The translations under genes were made by a program, and so were the position numbers. A stretch of 35,902 nucleotides of DNA, taken from Geobacter sp. UBA2189 (GTDB lineage: Bacteria > Desulfobacterota > Desulfuromonadia > Geobacterales > Pseudopelobacteraceae). Within the stretch, counting starts at the first letter, position 1. Each line of letters starts with the position of its first letter. The stretch lies in the NCBI GenBank assembly GCA_002328035.1, contig DCVL01000044.1, positions 20,725 through 56,626 on the forward strand, read 5' to 3'. Positions 24,296 through 32,519 of the stretch are shown here, piece by piece. The notes under the pieces were generated by a model that worked only from the letters and a program-made list of their open reading frames with translations, was not told where the DNA came from and did no database searches.

Positions 24296-24586
24296 ATGAA
24301 AACCGGCAGCATTAAAGATGCGGCTGCAACAGGAGGATTCTGGTCTGCCTGGTTGCTACTTGCAGCTGCTTTACTGATACCAAACCCAACAGCAGCCTTC
24401 TTCCTATCTTTTTTATCTGTCACAGCAGCGGTCGTTCCACTGGCCTTTGGCAACGCAAAGCTCAGAATTTCCTCCATCATTGCCCTGTTACTGGCAGTTG
24501 CGCTCGCAAGTTCGGTTGTTGGCAAGGCCAGGAACGACCCGTATTTCAAAAAGAATCGCGCTACCCCTTCTCTTCAAAAAGGTTGA
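24296..24586 (+). CDS. Small membrane protein of unknown function
   Basis: The 96-residue product has two or three hydrophobic helices: WSAWLLLAAALLIP, FFLSFLSVTAAVVPLAF and SSIIALLLAVALASSVV. A polar tail (KARNDPYFKKN) follows. The ATG comes directly after the TAG of the diguanylate cyclase, so it is probably coupled. Its last 26 bp overlap the 3' end of the convergent exoribonuclease gene. I recognise no family. An open frame on the opposite strand here is less convincing because its product has no membrane or domain pattern. Confidence 0.6.
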   Translation: MKTGSIKDAAATGGFWSAWLLLAAALLIPNPTAAFFLSFLSVTAAVVPLAFGNAKLRISSIIALLLAVALASSVVGKARNDPYFKKNRATPSLQKG

Positions 24587-25670
24587 GATTCTGGAGAGCG
24601 CTGAATGGCTGGTTGCCAAAACTGTTTTTCAAAGGTTTTTGTTTTTCAGGCTCGGTCAACGGTTTTTCTGCAATATTCACCGGCTGTTCATCAGGCAGAT
24701 TCGCCTCCTCCTCCTCATCCATTCCGTTATCGGTAAAGAAATAAAGATTGTAGAGGCGGTGATGGCTCGTCCATCTGCTCCCCTGAATCTGTTCCTTGGC
24801 GATATGGGCGGATATTCCGTTTATCTTTGAATCCATATCATCAAGGTAGTGCAGTACTGTCGCCTCCACAGTCTTCGGTCTTTTCGGAGAGCCATATTCA
24901 TACTGGCCATGGTGAGAAAGCAGGAGATGTTTTAGCAACATTGCCAAATCCCTTGGAAAGTCAGGGATTCCTGAAATCCGCTCGGTCAGCATCTCAACCC
25001 CTATACTTATATGTCCAATCAGTCGCCCTTCATCGGTATATTCAAAGGCACGTTCGTAAGAGAGCTCTGCCACCTTGCCTATATCATGCAAAAGGGCTCC
25101 GACTACGAGTAGATCCCGATTAATACCCTTGTATTGCGGAACAATAGCATCCACAAGCCTCGCAACGGAAAGTGAGTGTTCCAGAAGACCACCAAGATAT
25201 ACATGATGCATCCCTTTTGCTGCAGGAGCCTTGCAGTATGCACCCAAAAACCCTGGATCCTGCAAAAAGGCATTCATCAGAGATTTAAGATAACGGTTTG
25301 TGAGTGAACCCACAATATCCAGGAGTTCAGCCTTCATCTCTGCTAAAGGTACTGGCGACACAGGAATAAAATCTGCCAGCTCTACTCCATCTTCTTCAAG
25401 ATGGCTTATCTTTTTTACCACCAGCTGCATCTTGCCCATATAAACAGAGGCTGTCCCATGTATCAGTACGAAATCACCCTTCTGGAACAGCTTGTCCAGC
25501 TCATCAACATTATCCCATATCTTGCCGTCTATCTCGCCAGTCTTATCCATAAACTTCAGATTCATGTAGGGTTTGCCGTTCTTGGCCATAGCCAGGGCCT
25601 TTTCCTTAACCATGAAAACTGAATTAATAGCGTCTCTATCCTTAAGCTCCGCAACAAACTGTTTTGACAT
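24561..25670 (-). CDS. YhaM-like 3'-5' exoribonuclease (OB fold plus HD domain)
   Basis: The 369-residue protein has an N-terminal OB-type nucleic-acid-binding domain (residues 1-100; KNGKPYMNLKFMDKTGEIDGKIWD is typical). An HD phosphohydrolase domain follows with HHVYLGGLLEHSLSV, the HD pair at 195-196 (ALLHDIGK) and LLSHHGQYEYGSPKRP. This architecture matches YhaM/CBF1 exonucleases acting on RNA and single-stranded DNA. A 70-residue acidic, Glu/Pro-rich tail after the HD domain is an extra. The start at 25670 is backed by AAAGGAA 4 bp upstream; 19 further upstream codons look non-coding. The exact substrate is inferred from the family. Confidence 0.9.
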   Translation of the reverse strand: MSKQFVAELKDRDAINSVFMVKEKALAMAKNGKPYMNLKFMDKTGEIDGKIWDNVDELDKLFQKGDFVLIHGTASVYMGKMQLVVKKISHLEEDGVELADFIPVSPVPLAEMKAELLDIVGSLTNRYLKSLMNAFLQDPGFLGAYCKAPAAKGMHHVYLGGLLEHSLSVARLVDAIVPQYKGINRDLLVVGALLHDIGKVAELSYERAFEYTDEGRLIGHISIGVEMLTERISGIPDFPRDLAMLLKHLLLSHHGQYEYGSPKRPKTVEATVLHYLDDMDSKINGISAHIAKEQIQGSRWTSHHRLYNLYFFTDNGMDEEEEANLPDEQPVNIAEKPLTEPEKQKPLKNSFGNQPFSALQNLNLFEEKG

Positions 25671-25750
25671 GAGGTTCCTTTCCGGTTTCCAAATCGTTAA
25701 ACTGTACCAGAAAGTAACTATCCGCAATCAACATATTTTGCAATATGTAA

Positions 25751-26161
25751 TCACTTTTTGGAATTCTGCCGTTCCTCCATGATAAGTTTTATTCGGTTTT
25801 CAGTACGCAGTCGCAACAGCATCAATTCTGCCTTTAACTTAGCATATTCTCCCACAAGCTTGCCGATTAAAACCTCATCAAACGGTCTCTTTCTGGACGC
25901 TTTTCTGATGGCAGATCCATTCAAATGAAGCCTTTGAATCAACGGGATTGCCTGTTGCTGTTCCGCCTCCAGCAATTCCTCCACCTGCTCCTGAAGCACA
26001 GAATCCATCTGGTGGATTGGCGGAGGAGGAGCAAACTCAAAGAGCGGTGGCGATGACAATGGATTGCGGAACCCATCATCAGAGGGCTGATGTGCAAAAA
26101 CGGATACAGCTCCAAGAGAAAGCACAGAAAGCACTAAAGTAGTTACAGTCCTGAATCTCAT
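25751..26161 (-). CDS. Spy/CpxP-like periplasmic protein
   Basis: The 136-residue precursor has a signal peptide (VTTLVLSVLSLGAVSVFA). A Pro-rich segment with PPPP follows, then a helical region rich in Glu, Gln, Leu and Arg (LQEQVEELLEAEQQQA... and LKAELMLLRLRTENRIKLIMEE). This resembles the metal-resistance/Spy family of periplasmic chaperone-like proteins, although the LTxxQ motifs are not obvious. The frame is open far upstream, but AAGGGGAG before the ATG at 26161 and the signal peptide fix the start. In other bacteria such proteins are regulated by Cpx-type systems, and a CpxRA-like pair lies 2.5 kb away. Confidence 0.7.
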   Translation of the reverse strand: MRFRTVTTLVLSVLSLGAVSVFAHQPSDDGFRNPLSSPPLFEFAPPPPIHQMDSVLQEQVEELLEAEQQQAIPLIQRLHLNGSAIRKASRKRPFDEVLIGKLVGEYAKLKAELMLLRLRTENRIKLIMEERQNSKK

Positions 26162-26312
26162 TTTTCTCCCCTTTCTATCTGTTTCATTTCCAGATACAAA
26201 TAGTAACAGAAGGTTCGAAAAATTACGGTAAAGAGGATTGCATAATAGGTAAAAATTGGTAAAGAAAGGATGGATCACTACCCAAGTTTTTGCAAGGACA
26301 GATAGTTGCAGA

Positions 26313-27506
26313 TTAAAACACTCCACCTGCAAAATACTCATATTCATCAGCAGTTGTATCCATCTCTTTACCGCTGACATCTTTTCCCATAAATTTAAAC
26401 ACAAGGTGAGATGGATCTATTGTAGCGTTTCCGTTTGCATTTTGGCTAACGGAGAAAGTGACTGTAGCCCGCAGCGTTACTGGATCATAGATAACCATCT
26501 TCGGAATTGGCGAAAAGAGAGCATCATTTCTATTGCTAGAGTAGATTCCATTATTGTAGAGCCCCTCCTGAATGCCATTTGCCTTCCTTATGCTCCACTT
26601 GGTCTCATCCATAACAGATGAAACATCCATTTCAGTATCAAACTGGAACTGTACGGTAAAATCTTTTGAGCTATTCGGGGCAGCGAGGGAGATATCGAGA
26701 AAATAGAGCGGGGTGGACGCGCCCAGCGCCTTTAAAAATGTTGTTCCAGAATCTACTGTATCCAGTATTTGAGGCTGCCTGATATCTTCTTCCAGAATAT
26801 CAGCATAACTGGTTGTTTCTGATGTATCGGCATCATTAAGAAAATCAATTATACTTTGTACACTCTCTTTTTCTCCAAGCCCTACACAGGAGATCCCAAG
26901 CTCATACTGTGCAGCATAAAAATCAGACCCTTTAAGATATATTGCCTTTTGTAGCTGTGTAACCGCTTCAGAGTAACGTCCAAGTTGGTTATACGCTTTC
27001 CCGAGAGCATAATTGATGTTGCCATCATCCGGTTCAAGTTTGCTTGCCCTGTTAAATTGAGTAATAGACTCAGATGCCCGATTATTATTAAGTAGAAACA
27101 AACCATATGTATATGGAGCAAGAACCTCTGTAGAATCAGCTTGAATTGCAGCTTTGTATTCTTTTTCGGCTTCAGAGGTCATGTTTTCAGACTCATAAAC
27201 AGTGCCAAGATTGACATGAGTTTCTGCTTGGGAATTATCCAGCTTCAGAGAATTTTTATATGCGGTGATCGCTTCCCGGTTATTGCCAAGCTGAAGATAG
27301 GCTGATGCCATATAGTTATAAGCATCCGTTGATTCAGGGTCATATACCAATGAGGCCTTAAATGCTTGTGCGGCTCTACTGTAATTTTCATCTTCCATAT
27401 ATGTAATAGCTGTAGAAAGTATTGTAGTCGCTATGCTGCTCTTGGTCTCCTGCGTAGAAGCGAGTGCGGTAAAGATCTTATCGGAAGCAGAGATTATCGT
27501 GGACAT
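26313..27506 (-). CDS. TPR-repeat protein with unknown C-terminal domain
   Basis: The 397-residue product lacks an obvious signal peptide. Residues about 25-235 form roughly six tetratricopeptide repeats (for example NYMASAYLQLGNNREAITAYKNSLKLD and NYALGKAYNQLGRYSEAVTQLQKAI, each split here from its neighbours). The remaining 140 residues are rich in Ser, Thr and beta-branched residues (SKDFTVQFQFDTEMDVSS, DPVTLRATVTFSV), suggesting an Ig-like beta domain of the bacterial surface type. It lies 80 bp downstream of the EF-hand gene on the same strand, separated by a hairpin. Protein scaffolding is the likely role; the partner is unknown. The ribosome-binding site is weak. Confidence 0.8.
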   Translation of the reverse strand: MSTIISASDKIFTALASTQETKSSIATTILSTAITYMEDENYSRAAQAFKASLVYDPESTDAYNYMASAYLQLGNNREAITAYKNSLKLDNSQAETHVNLGTVYESENMTSEAEKEYKAAIQADSTEVLAPYTYGLFLLNNNRASESITQFNRASKLEPDDGNINYALGKAYNQLGRYSEAVTQLQKAIYLKGSDFYAAQYELGISCVGLGEKESVQSIIDFLNDADTSETTSYADILEEDIRQPQILDTVDSGTTFLKALGASTPLYFLDISLAAPNSSKDFTVQFQFDTEMDVSSVMDETKWSIRKANGIQEGLYNNGIYSSNRNDALFSPIPKMVIYDPVTLRATVTFSVSQNANGNATIDPSHLVFKFMGKDVSGKEMDTTADEYEYFAGGVF

Positions 27507-27535
27507 GGTTTATCCAACTTTTATTTTGGAGGCAG

Positions 27536-27579
27536 CTTTGGAGAGCAGTAGGGACCATATCTCTGACTACTCTCCAAAG
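27536..27579 (-). terminator. Intergenic hairpin between EF-hand and TPR genes
   Basis: CTTTGGAGAG and CTCTCCAAAG form a 10-bp stem, extended by a bulge and TAG/CTA, around a loop of about 15 nt. No T-run follows on either strand, so it is not a classical terminator. It might attenuate or process an EF-hand/TPR transcript. Confidence 0.45.
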
Positions 27580-27586
27580 CGAGAAA

Positions 27587-28459
27587 TCACGAAATAACAT
27601 TTAAAGACTGACTACTATTGTTTGAACTGCTCTTCAACATCTTCAACAAACTGGAAATGCTGTTCTGATCACTGTTTTGAAGCAATGAGGCAAGCGTATC
27701 CTGCAGGGTACTGCTACCCGTATTTTCCGTACTGCTATTGTTGGCCTGCTGAGGAGGAGGGGGGGGTGGCCCCATAGACTTCATCATGCTATCCATCTCC
27801 TCACTGTTTAGCACCCCGTCACTATCACTGTCATACTTTGTGACAAGCTCTGACGCATCTTGTGACTGTCCGGTTACCTCAGCCATTTTATCAAACATGC
27901 TCTGCAGTTCATCCGAGGAGAGAGCGCCACTGCTATCGCTGTCAAGTTCACTGAACATCTCTTCAGAGTTGGGAGGCGGTGGTGGTGGTGCCCCTTGCAT
28001 CCCTTTTACCTGCGAAGCAGCAGAGCTTGAGCTTTCTTCCTCCTCTGACAGAGAGCTCTGCAACTTTTCCAGCATTGAGATAAGGTCTGAAACAAGATCC
28101 TGTCCCGAGTTAGAAAGGTAGGAGGCGAGCGATGTAGTATCAAGTCCGCTGGCTTGACTGCCGGTCTGTTCTTCGTTGTTCAGCATCGCATCACGTTCAT
28201 GCCTTGGCTTGATGCTTTCCATCAGAGAGTGCATTTCGTCTTCACTCAGAAGGCCATCGCTGTCATTGTCATACTGCGAAAGCAACTCTGCTGCATCAAG
28301 GCTCTCTTCGCTATCTTCCGAGATCTTACTGGTAAGCGCGCTTAATTCAGCTTGCGAGACTGTGCCATTAGCATCGCTGTCCACTTTTTTAAACATCTCC
28401 TGACGCATCTGAGCCATTCCATAATCCGTACTGCCAGCAATACCGCTTATACTGCTCAT
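27587..28459 (-). CDS. Four-EF-hand protein with polyproline linkers
   Basis: The 290-residue acidic protein contains four canonical calcium loops: DSDANGTVSQAE, DNDSDGLLSEDE, DSDSSGALSSDE and DSDSDGVLNSEE. They are arranged as two pairs of EF-hands. The second pair is preceded by APPPPPPNSEE and followed by MGPPPPPPQQANN, so the two halves look like a duplicated module. There is no signal peptide; the N-terminus MSSISGIAGSTDYG resembles other EF-hand proteins of deltaproteobacteria. The Ser-rich C-terminus could be flexible or a secretion signal, which is speculation. It is divergent from the CpxRA-like genes, so it is a candidate target of that system. Calcium binding is well supported; the biological role is not. 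Confidence 0.87.
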   Translation of the reverse strand: MSSISGIAGSTDYGMAQMRQEMFKKVDSDANGTVSQAELSALTSKISEDSEESLDAAELLSQYDNDSDGLLSEDEMHSLMESIKPRHERDAMLNNEEQTGSQASGLDTTSLASYLSNSGQDLVSDLISMLEKLQSSLSEEEESSSSAASQVKGMQGAPPPPPPNSEEMFSELDSDSSGALSSDELQSMFDKMAEVTGQSQDASELVTKYDSDSDGVLNSEEMDSMMKSMGPPPPPPQQANNSSTENTGSSTLQDTLASLLQNSDQNSISSLLKMLKSSSNNSSQSLNVIS

Positions 28460-28655
28460 CTGAAACCTCCTTAATCGTGGATTTACTGAAAATAGTGTCG
28501 TTACTTATCCTATCGGGTTTATCTGAAAGGCATTTCGTTAAGTCTGACACCGTTTATGTAAAGTTTTGTAGGCAATATGAAGATTACAATTCTTTACAGA
28601 CTAACTTGATTAAGCACTTTATAATCTGTTCATTCCGCTATATGGAGGATAAGCC

Positions 28656-29372
28656 GTGTACAACCGGATTTTTGTAATAGATGATGATCACGAACTTTGC
28701 ACACTATTGGGTGAATATCTTAAAGGGGAAGGCTTTGTAGTCGAAACAGCGGGTGAAGGGTTACTTGGTTCTGTAAAGGCATCCAGCGGCGAATTTGATC
28801 TTGTCGTACTTGATGTAATGTTGCCAGGCATAAACGGCTTTGAGGTGCTAAGAAGGATCAGAAGTTCTTCCAGCGTGCCAGTCGTTATGCTTACAGCACG
28901 CGGTGAAGAGGTGGATCGGATTGTCGGACTTGAGTTGGGAGCAGACGACTACCTCCCTAAACCGTTCAACCCCCGGGAGCTTGTTGCGAGGATCAGGGCA
29001 ATACAGCGCCGCCAGACCAGAACAGATAAAACCGAAAAAGAATATGGCCGCACCGTGATTGTAGGAGATATGACCCTCGACCCGGGGAGAAGGACTGTAA
29101 TGCAGGGTCAAAACAGTATATCGCTTACCTCTTTAGAGTTCTCGGTTCTCGAAATGCTGCTATCAAAGGCCGGGCTCGTTATCAGCCGCGAAGAACTCTG
29201 CCAGCAGGCTCTGGGACGGCCATTAAACTCTTTTGACAGAAGCATTGATGTACATATGAGCAGTCTTCGAAGGAAACTGGGACCGGCTTCAGACGGTAGC
29301 GATAGAATCAAGAGTGTTCGTGGAATCGGTTATATCTTTCTGCGCCCATCAACAGAGGAGAATGCGAGATGA
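28656..29372 (+). CDS. OmpR/CpxR-family response regulator
   Basis: The 238-residue regulator has a receiver domain (acidic DDD near the N-terminus, phospho-acceptor in LVVLDVMLPG, VVMLTA, YLPKPF). A winged-helix OmpR-type DNA-binding domain follows (SLTSLEFSVLEMLLS, FDRSIDVHMSSLRRKLG, IKSVRGIGYIF). The start is a GTG with GGAGG 8 bp upstream. It overlaps the following kinase by 4 bp. Together the pair resembles CpxRA, which senses envelope stress. The 196-bp gap to the divergent EF-hand gene probably holds promoters for both directions. Confidence 0.95.
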   Translation: MYNRIFVIDDDHELCTLLGEYLKGEGFVVETAGEGLLGSVKASSGEFDLVVLDVMLPGINGFEVLRRIRSSSSVPVVMLTARGEEVDRIVGLELGADDYLPKPFNPRELVARIRAIQRRQTRTDKTEKEYGRTVIVGDMTLDPGRRTVMQGQNSISLTSLEFSVLEMLLSKAGLVISREELCQQALGRPLNSFDRSIDVHMSSLRRKLGPASDGSDRIKSVRGIGYIFLRPSTEENAR

Positions 29373-30496
29373 GATCTCTGTTCATAAGACTCTTCCTCTG
29401 GTTTTGGCTTACAGTTGTTATCTCTGGCGGTATTTTTTTTATTGTAGTGATCAAAAACAGACCTTTCCCACCTCAACATCACCATTTCACCCCTGAACCA
29501 AGACCAATCCCTCCCGTAACCACCGACCCGATACCTTCAAGCGGACATCAACCACCGAGGCATCCAAAGGCTTCAGGACCACCTGGCTTCCCTCTGTTTG
29601 TGCAACTCCTTATATACTTTGTTGTGGGCGGACTTGTCTGCTACCTCCTCGCATGGCGTCTGACCGCTCCGATACGTCGACTTCGAACCGCAACACAACG
29701 TCTGGCGAATGGGGATCTGACAACCAGAGTTGGAATTGGAGACAAAGGAAAAGGGGATGAAATTTCTGATTTGGCCAGAGACTTTGACCGGATGGCTGAA
29801 AGAATTGAGCTACTGCTTCTATCACAGAAACAGCTGGTTCGTGATATCTCTCACGAGCTGAGATCGCCGTTGGCTCGGCTGGGGGTAGCTTTGGGACTGG
29901 CTCGCAGAACAGCGCCCCCTGAAGCAGCCAAGTCTCTTGACAGGATTGAACAGGAAGCTTCACGTCTTAATGAGATGATTTCAGAACTTTTGACTTTGAG
30001 CCTGATTGAAACTGGTTCCTCTCTTAAAGAAGCTGAACCGGTAGAATTTGACAAACTTTTGCTGGAGGTTGTAGAAGATGCCGACTTTGAAGCAGCAAAC
30101 AGTGGCCGCTCTGTCCGGCTGACACACAGCTGCAAATTGAAGTTATCAGGCAATCAGGAGCTGTTGAGGCGATCCATTGAGAATGTCGTCCGTAACGCGG
30201 TCAGATATACAGCTGAAGGCAGCGTCGTAGATGTTGCTCTTTATGAATCTAGTGACGGCGCAAATGCATATATCAGCGTAAGGGATCATGGCTCGGGCGT
30301 GCCTGATGAAGCCCTGGATTCAATCTTTAAACCATTTTTCAGGATAGAGGAAGCACGCGATCGCCAAAGCGGGGGTACGGGTCTTGGGCTCGCAATTACG
30401 GCAGGCACAATCAAACAACATGGTGGTACTGTTAAGGCGGCAAATCACACAGGGGGCGGTCTGCTTGTAACTATTACCCTACCGGTAGCAGGCTAA
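29369..30496 (+). CDS. CpxA-like sensor histidine kinase
   Basis: The 375-residue inner-membrane kinase has TM1 (about 8-28) and TM2 (about 75-95). The periplasmic loop between them is only about 45 residues and unusually rich in Pro and His (RPFPPQHHHFTPEPRPIPP, then HQPPRHPKASGPP). A HAMP domain is followed by HisKA with H162 in DISHELRSPLARL, the same sequence as in E. coli CpxA, and HATPase with GTGLGLAI. The loop is too small for a folded Cpx/PAS sensor, so it may bind metal or a protein instead. It is the last gene of the pair. Confidence 0.94.
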   Translation: MRSLFIRLFLWFWLTVVISGGIFFIVVIKNRPFPPQHHHFTPEPRPIPPVTTDPIPSSGHQPPRHPKASGPPGFPLFVQLLIYFVVGGLVCYLLAWRLTAPIRRLRTATQRLANGDLTTRVGIGDKGKGDEISDLARDFDRMAERIELLLLSQKQLVRDISHELRSPLARLGVALGLARRTAPPEAAKSLDRIEQEASRLNEMISELLTLSLIETGSSLKEAEPVEFDKLLLEVVEDADFEAANSGRSVRLTHSCKLKLSGNQELLRRSIENVVRNAVRYTAEGSVVDVALYESSDGANAYISVRDHGSGVPDEALDSIFKPFFRIEEARDRQSGGTGLGLAITAGTIKQHGGTVKAANHTGGGLLVTITLPVAG

Positions 30497-30517
30497 ATTC
30501 ATTAAACTATAGAAGCT

Positions 30518-30593
30518 TGGTGGAGCTGAAGAGGATCGAACTCTCGACCTACGCGTTGCGAACGCGTCGCTCTCCCAACTGAGCTACAGCCCC
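30518..30593 (-). tRNA. tRNA-Ala (CGC)
   Basis: The 76-nt cloverleaf has anticodon CGC (loop TTCGCAA) between five-base stems ACGCG and CGCGT. The D-arm is TAGCTCAGTTGGGAGAGC and CCA is encoded. It reads GCG alanine codons. It lies 20 bp downstream of the GAF kinase gene; no strong separate promoter was found, so read-through transcription is possible. Confidence 0.95.
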
Positions 30594-30613
30594 GGAAGAT
30601 TTTTACTGAAGGT

Positions 30614-32020
30614 TCATCTACCACAAGAAACGGAGGACAGCTTAGGCAATACAATACTAAACTCAGCGCCATTTTCAAGATTACGAACGGTCAAAGTTCC
30701 ACCATGATTCTGCACTATCCGGTTTACTATCGCCAGCCCAAGTCCGGTTCCATGACGTTTTGTAGTGAAAAACGGGGTAAATATTCTATCCATTAAATCT
30801 TCAGTAATACCTCCACCGGTATCAGCAATGGTAACAGCTATCTTGCGGCATCCACCTTCTTCAATCTCATTCAAGGCCAGGTGCAGTTCCCCTCCGCCAG
30901 GCATGGCCTCCTGGGCATTAACCAACAGGTTTATGCAGATCTGTTTCAACTGGTTCGAATCGCCCAGCACTGTCCAGTCAGAATTTTTGAAGTCAGTCGT
31001 TGCTGCAATCTTATGTCCAATAAGTGTAGCTTCATAATCATCTATACACTCTTCAAGGATAGCCTTCAAGTCGCAGCACTGATAGCAGATGGTTGGTTTG
31101 CGGGAAAAAGCGAGAATATCGCCGAGCAGCTGTTCAAGACGGTGAGATTCATTGATTATGGTATCAAGATAGTGACGCTGTCTGTCCCCCTCAGGAATCA
31201 TTTTCCCAAGGCGTGCGGCAAAACCGCCTATAGTGATAAGAGGGGTCTTTAACTCGTGGGAGATTGAAGCAGCCATTTCTCCAATTGCAGCTAAATGTGC
31301 TCCATGAATCAAACGCTCGCGGGTAGTCTGGAGTTCTTCGTGGGCTTCTTCGAGGTTTTTATAAAGCCTGGTGTTTTCAATAGCCATGCCGGATTGATTT
31401 GCAAAAAGCTGTAAAAGCTGTAGTTGTTTACTTGTAAAAGGCTGATTCTTAAACGGATTGTCAACAATGATGAGGCCAATCAGGTTTTTTCTGGTTAAGA
31501 GTGGCACAACTGCAAATGCGTTAATCCCCAGATCAACCAGAAAGTCACATCCACTATTAGCTGGTAATTCACTCGTATTAAAATGGCAGAGACGCCTCTC
31601 TTTGATCAGCTCGTCAATAAGAACACAGTCATCGTTCAAATCGACCCTTATATTTCTCACTTTGGCACAAAACTCGGAGTCCCACTGCTTCTTCATCTCT
31701 AATTCATCAAGCTCCCAATGGCCTGACAGCGGATTGTCCGGTTCCTTGGACACCAGATGCAATCCGTCTGCATTTGTTCTACAGACAGCCAGCATTCCCT
31801 GCAACGCATTGGTTTTTTTGTTGTAAAGAAAAAGGAGTGAACGACAAAACAGGGCGTTATCTTCATAAACAAGGGACGAAAGTATAAGGTGCAGCAACCT
31901 GTTAAGCTGCATTGTGGAAAGAAGCGTTGAACTAAAGAGATAAAGCAGCTGTAGTTCCTTTAAAGACTCAAAGGAGCTGTCTAACGCTTTGGAGGACTCC
32001 TGTTCTGTTTTTTGTGGCAT
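30614..32020 (-). CDS. Soluble GAF-domain histidine kinase
   Basis: The 468-residue protein has no transmembrane segment. A GAF domain occupies about residues 24-217 (LQLLYLFSSTLL..., NAFAVVPLLTRKNLIGLIIVDN, LQLFANQSGMAIEN). A short coiled coil leads to HisKA with H255 (GEMAASISHELKTPLITIGGF) and HATPase with INLLVNAQEAMPGGG, DTGGGI and GTGLGLAIV. The GAF region contains several Cys residues (near 60, 80, 118, 132, 145 and 158), so a redox or metal cofactor is possible but unproven. The ATG at 32020 has AGGA 8 bp upstream; 33 further codons upstream include the dksA terminator and are rejected. No partner regulator is adjacent. Confidence 0.93.
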   Translation of the reverse strand: MPQKTEQESSKALDSSFESLKELQLLYLFSSTLLSTMQLNRLLHLILSSLVYEDNALFCRSLLFLYNKKTNALQGMLAVCRTNADGLHLVSKEPDNPLSGHWELDELEMKKQWDSEFCAKVRNIRVDLNDDCVLIDELIKERRLCHFNTSELPANSGCDFLVDLGINAFAVVPLLTRKNLIGLIIVDNPFKNQPFTSKQLQLLQLFANQSGMAIENTRLYKNLEEAHEELQTTRERLIHGAHLAAIGEMAASISHELKTPLITIGGFAARLGKMIPEGDRQRHYLDTIINESHRLEQLLGDILAFSRKPTICYQCCDLKAILEECIDDYEATLIGHKIAATTDFKNSDWTVLGDSNQLKQICINLLVNAQEAMPGGGELHLALNEIEEGGCRKIAVTIADTGGGITEDLMDRIFTPFFTTKRHGTGLGLAIVNRIVQNHGGTLTVRNLENGAEFSIVLPKLSSVSCGR

Positions 32021-32032
32021 GCGGAAATCCTG

Positions 32033-32064
32033 AATAAAAACGGCCAACAGCCAAGCTGTTGGCC
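32033..32064 (-). terminator. Rho-independent terminator of dksA in the kinase leader
   Basis: GGCCAACAGC and GCTGTTGGCC form a perfect 10-bp stem with a TTG loop followed by GTTTTTATT on the minus strand. It lies 12 bp after the dksA stop and only 13 bp before the GAF kinase ATG, so kinase expression requires read-through, or a start of transcription inside dksA. Confidence 0.9.
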
Positions 32065-32075
32065 AGATATTTTTG

Positions 32076-32432
32076 TTATGGCCTCTTTTCCTTCTTTTCT
32101 GCTTCCATCTTGCAATCAATGCACTGGGTGGTCACAGGACGCGCTTTCAGGCGTGCCTCGCTGATATCTCCGCCGCAGTCTTCACAGATCCCGTAAGTTC
32201 CATCTTCAATCCTTTCCAGCGCTTCACGTATCTTGTTAACCAGCTTCCGTTCACGATCACGAATACGCAGCTCAAATGTTCGATCCGATTCCTGGGTAGC
32301 CCTGTCAGTCGGGTCAGGAAAATTGGAAGCATCATCTCCCATCTCGTGGACTGTCTTGTCTGCTTCAGACTGCAGAGCTTTCATCTCTTCCAGGAGCAAC
32401 TGCCGGAATTGGTCAAGTTTCACGGCGTCCAT
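32076..32432 (-). CDS. dksA: DksA/TraR-family transcription factor
   Basis: The 118-residue protein is a DksA-type regulator that enters the RNA polymerase secondary channel and works with ppGpp. The coiled-coil tip DPTDRATQESD keeps the D-x-x-D-x-A pattern of DksA (DPADRA), arguing for true DksA activity. The zinc finger is CEDC (83-86) with CIDC (104-107). The ATG at 32432 follows GAGGAGAAAT; a start 7 codons earlier is less likely. E. coli DksA is longer (151) at the N-terminus, so this is the compact form common in deltaproteobacteria. A strong terminator follows. Confidence 0.93.
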   Translation of the reverse strand: MDAVKLDQFRQLLLEEMKALQSEADKTVHEMGDDASNFPDPTDRATQESDRTFELRIRDRERKLVNKIREALERIEDGTYGICEDCGGDISEARLKARPVTTQCIDCKMEAEKKEKRP

Positions 32433-32519
32433 ATTTCTCCTCACAGGTATCAACTATAATTTTATGAATACTAAAAGCTTTAATTAATCAAGTCCAGTAA
32501 AAAGTGTGTAAAAAACAGG

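Noticed and set aside
24292..24549. Open frame opposite the small membrane protein
   Set aside because: It has no domain or membrane pattern, while the plus-strand frame encodes clear hydrophobic helices and abuts the upstream stop codon.
26162..26404. Upstream extension of the Spy-like protein
   Set aside because: The signal peptide and AAGGGGAG mark 26161 as the start; the extension would overlap the end of the TPR gene.
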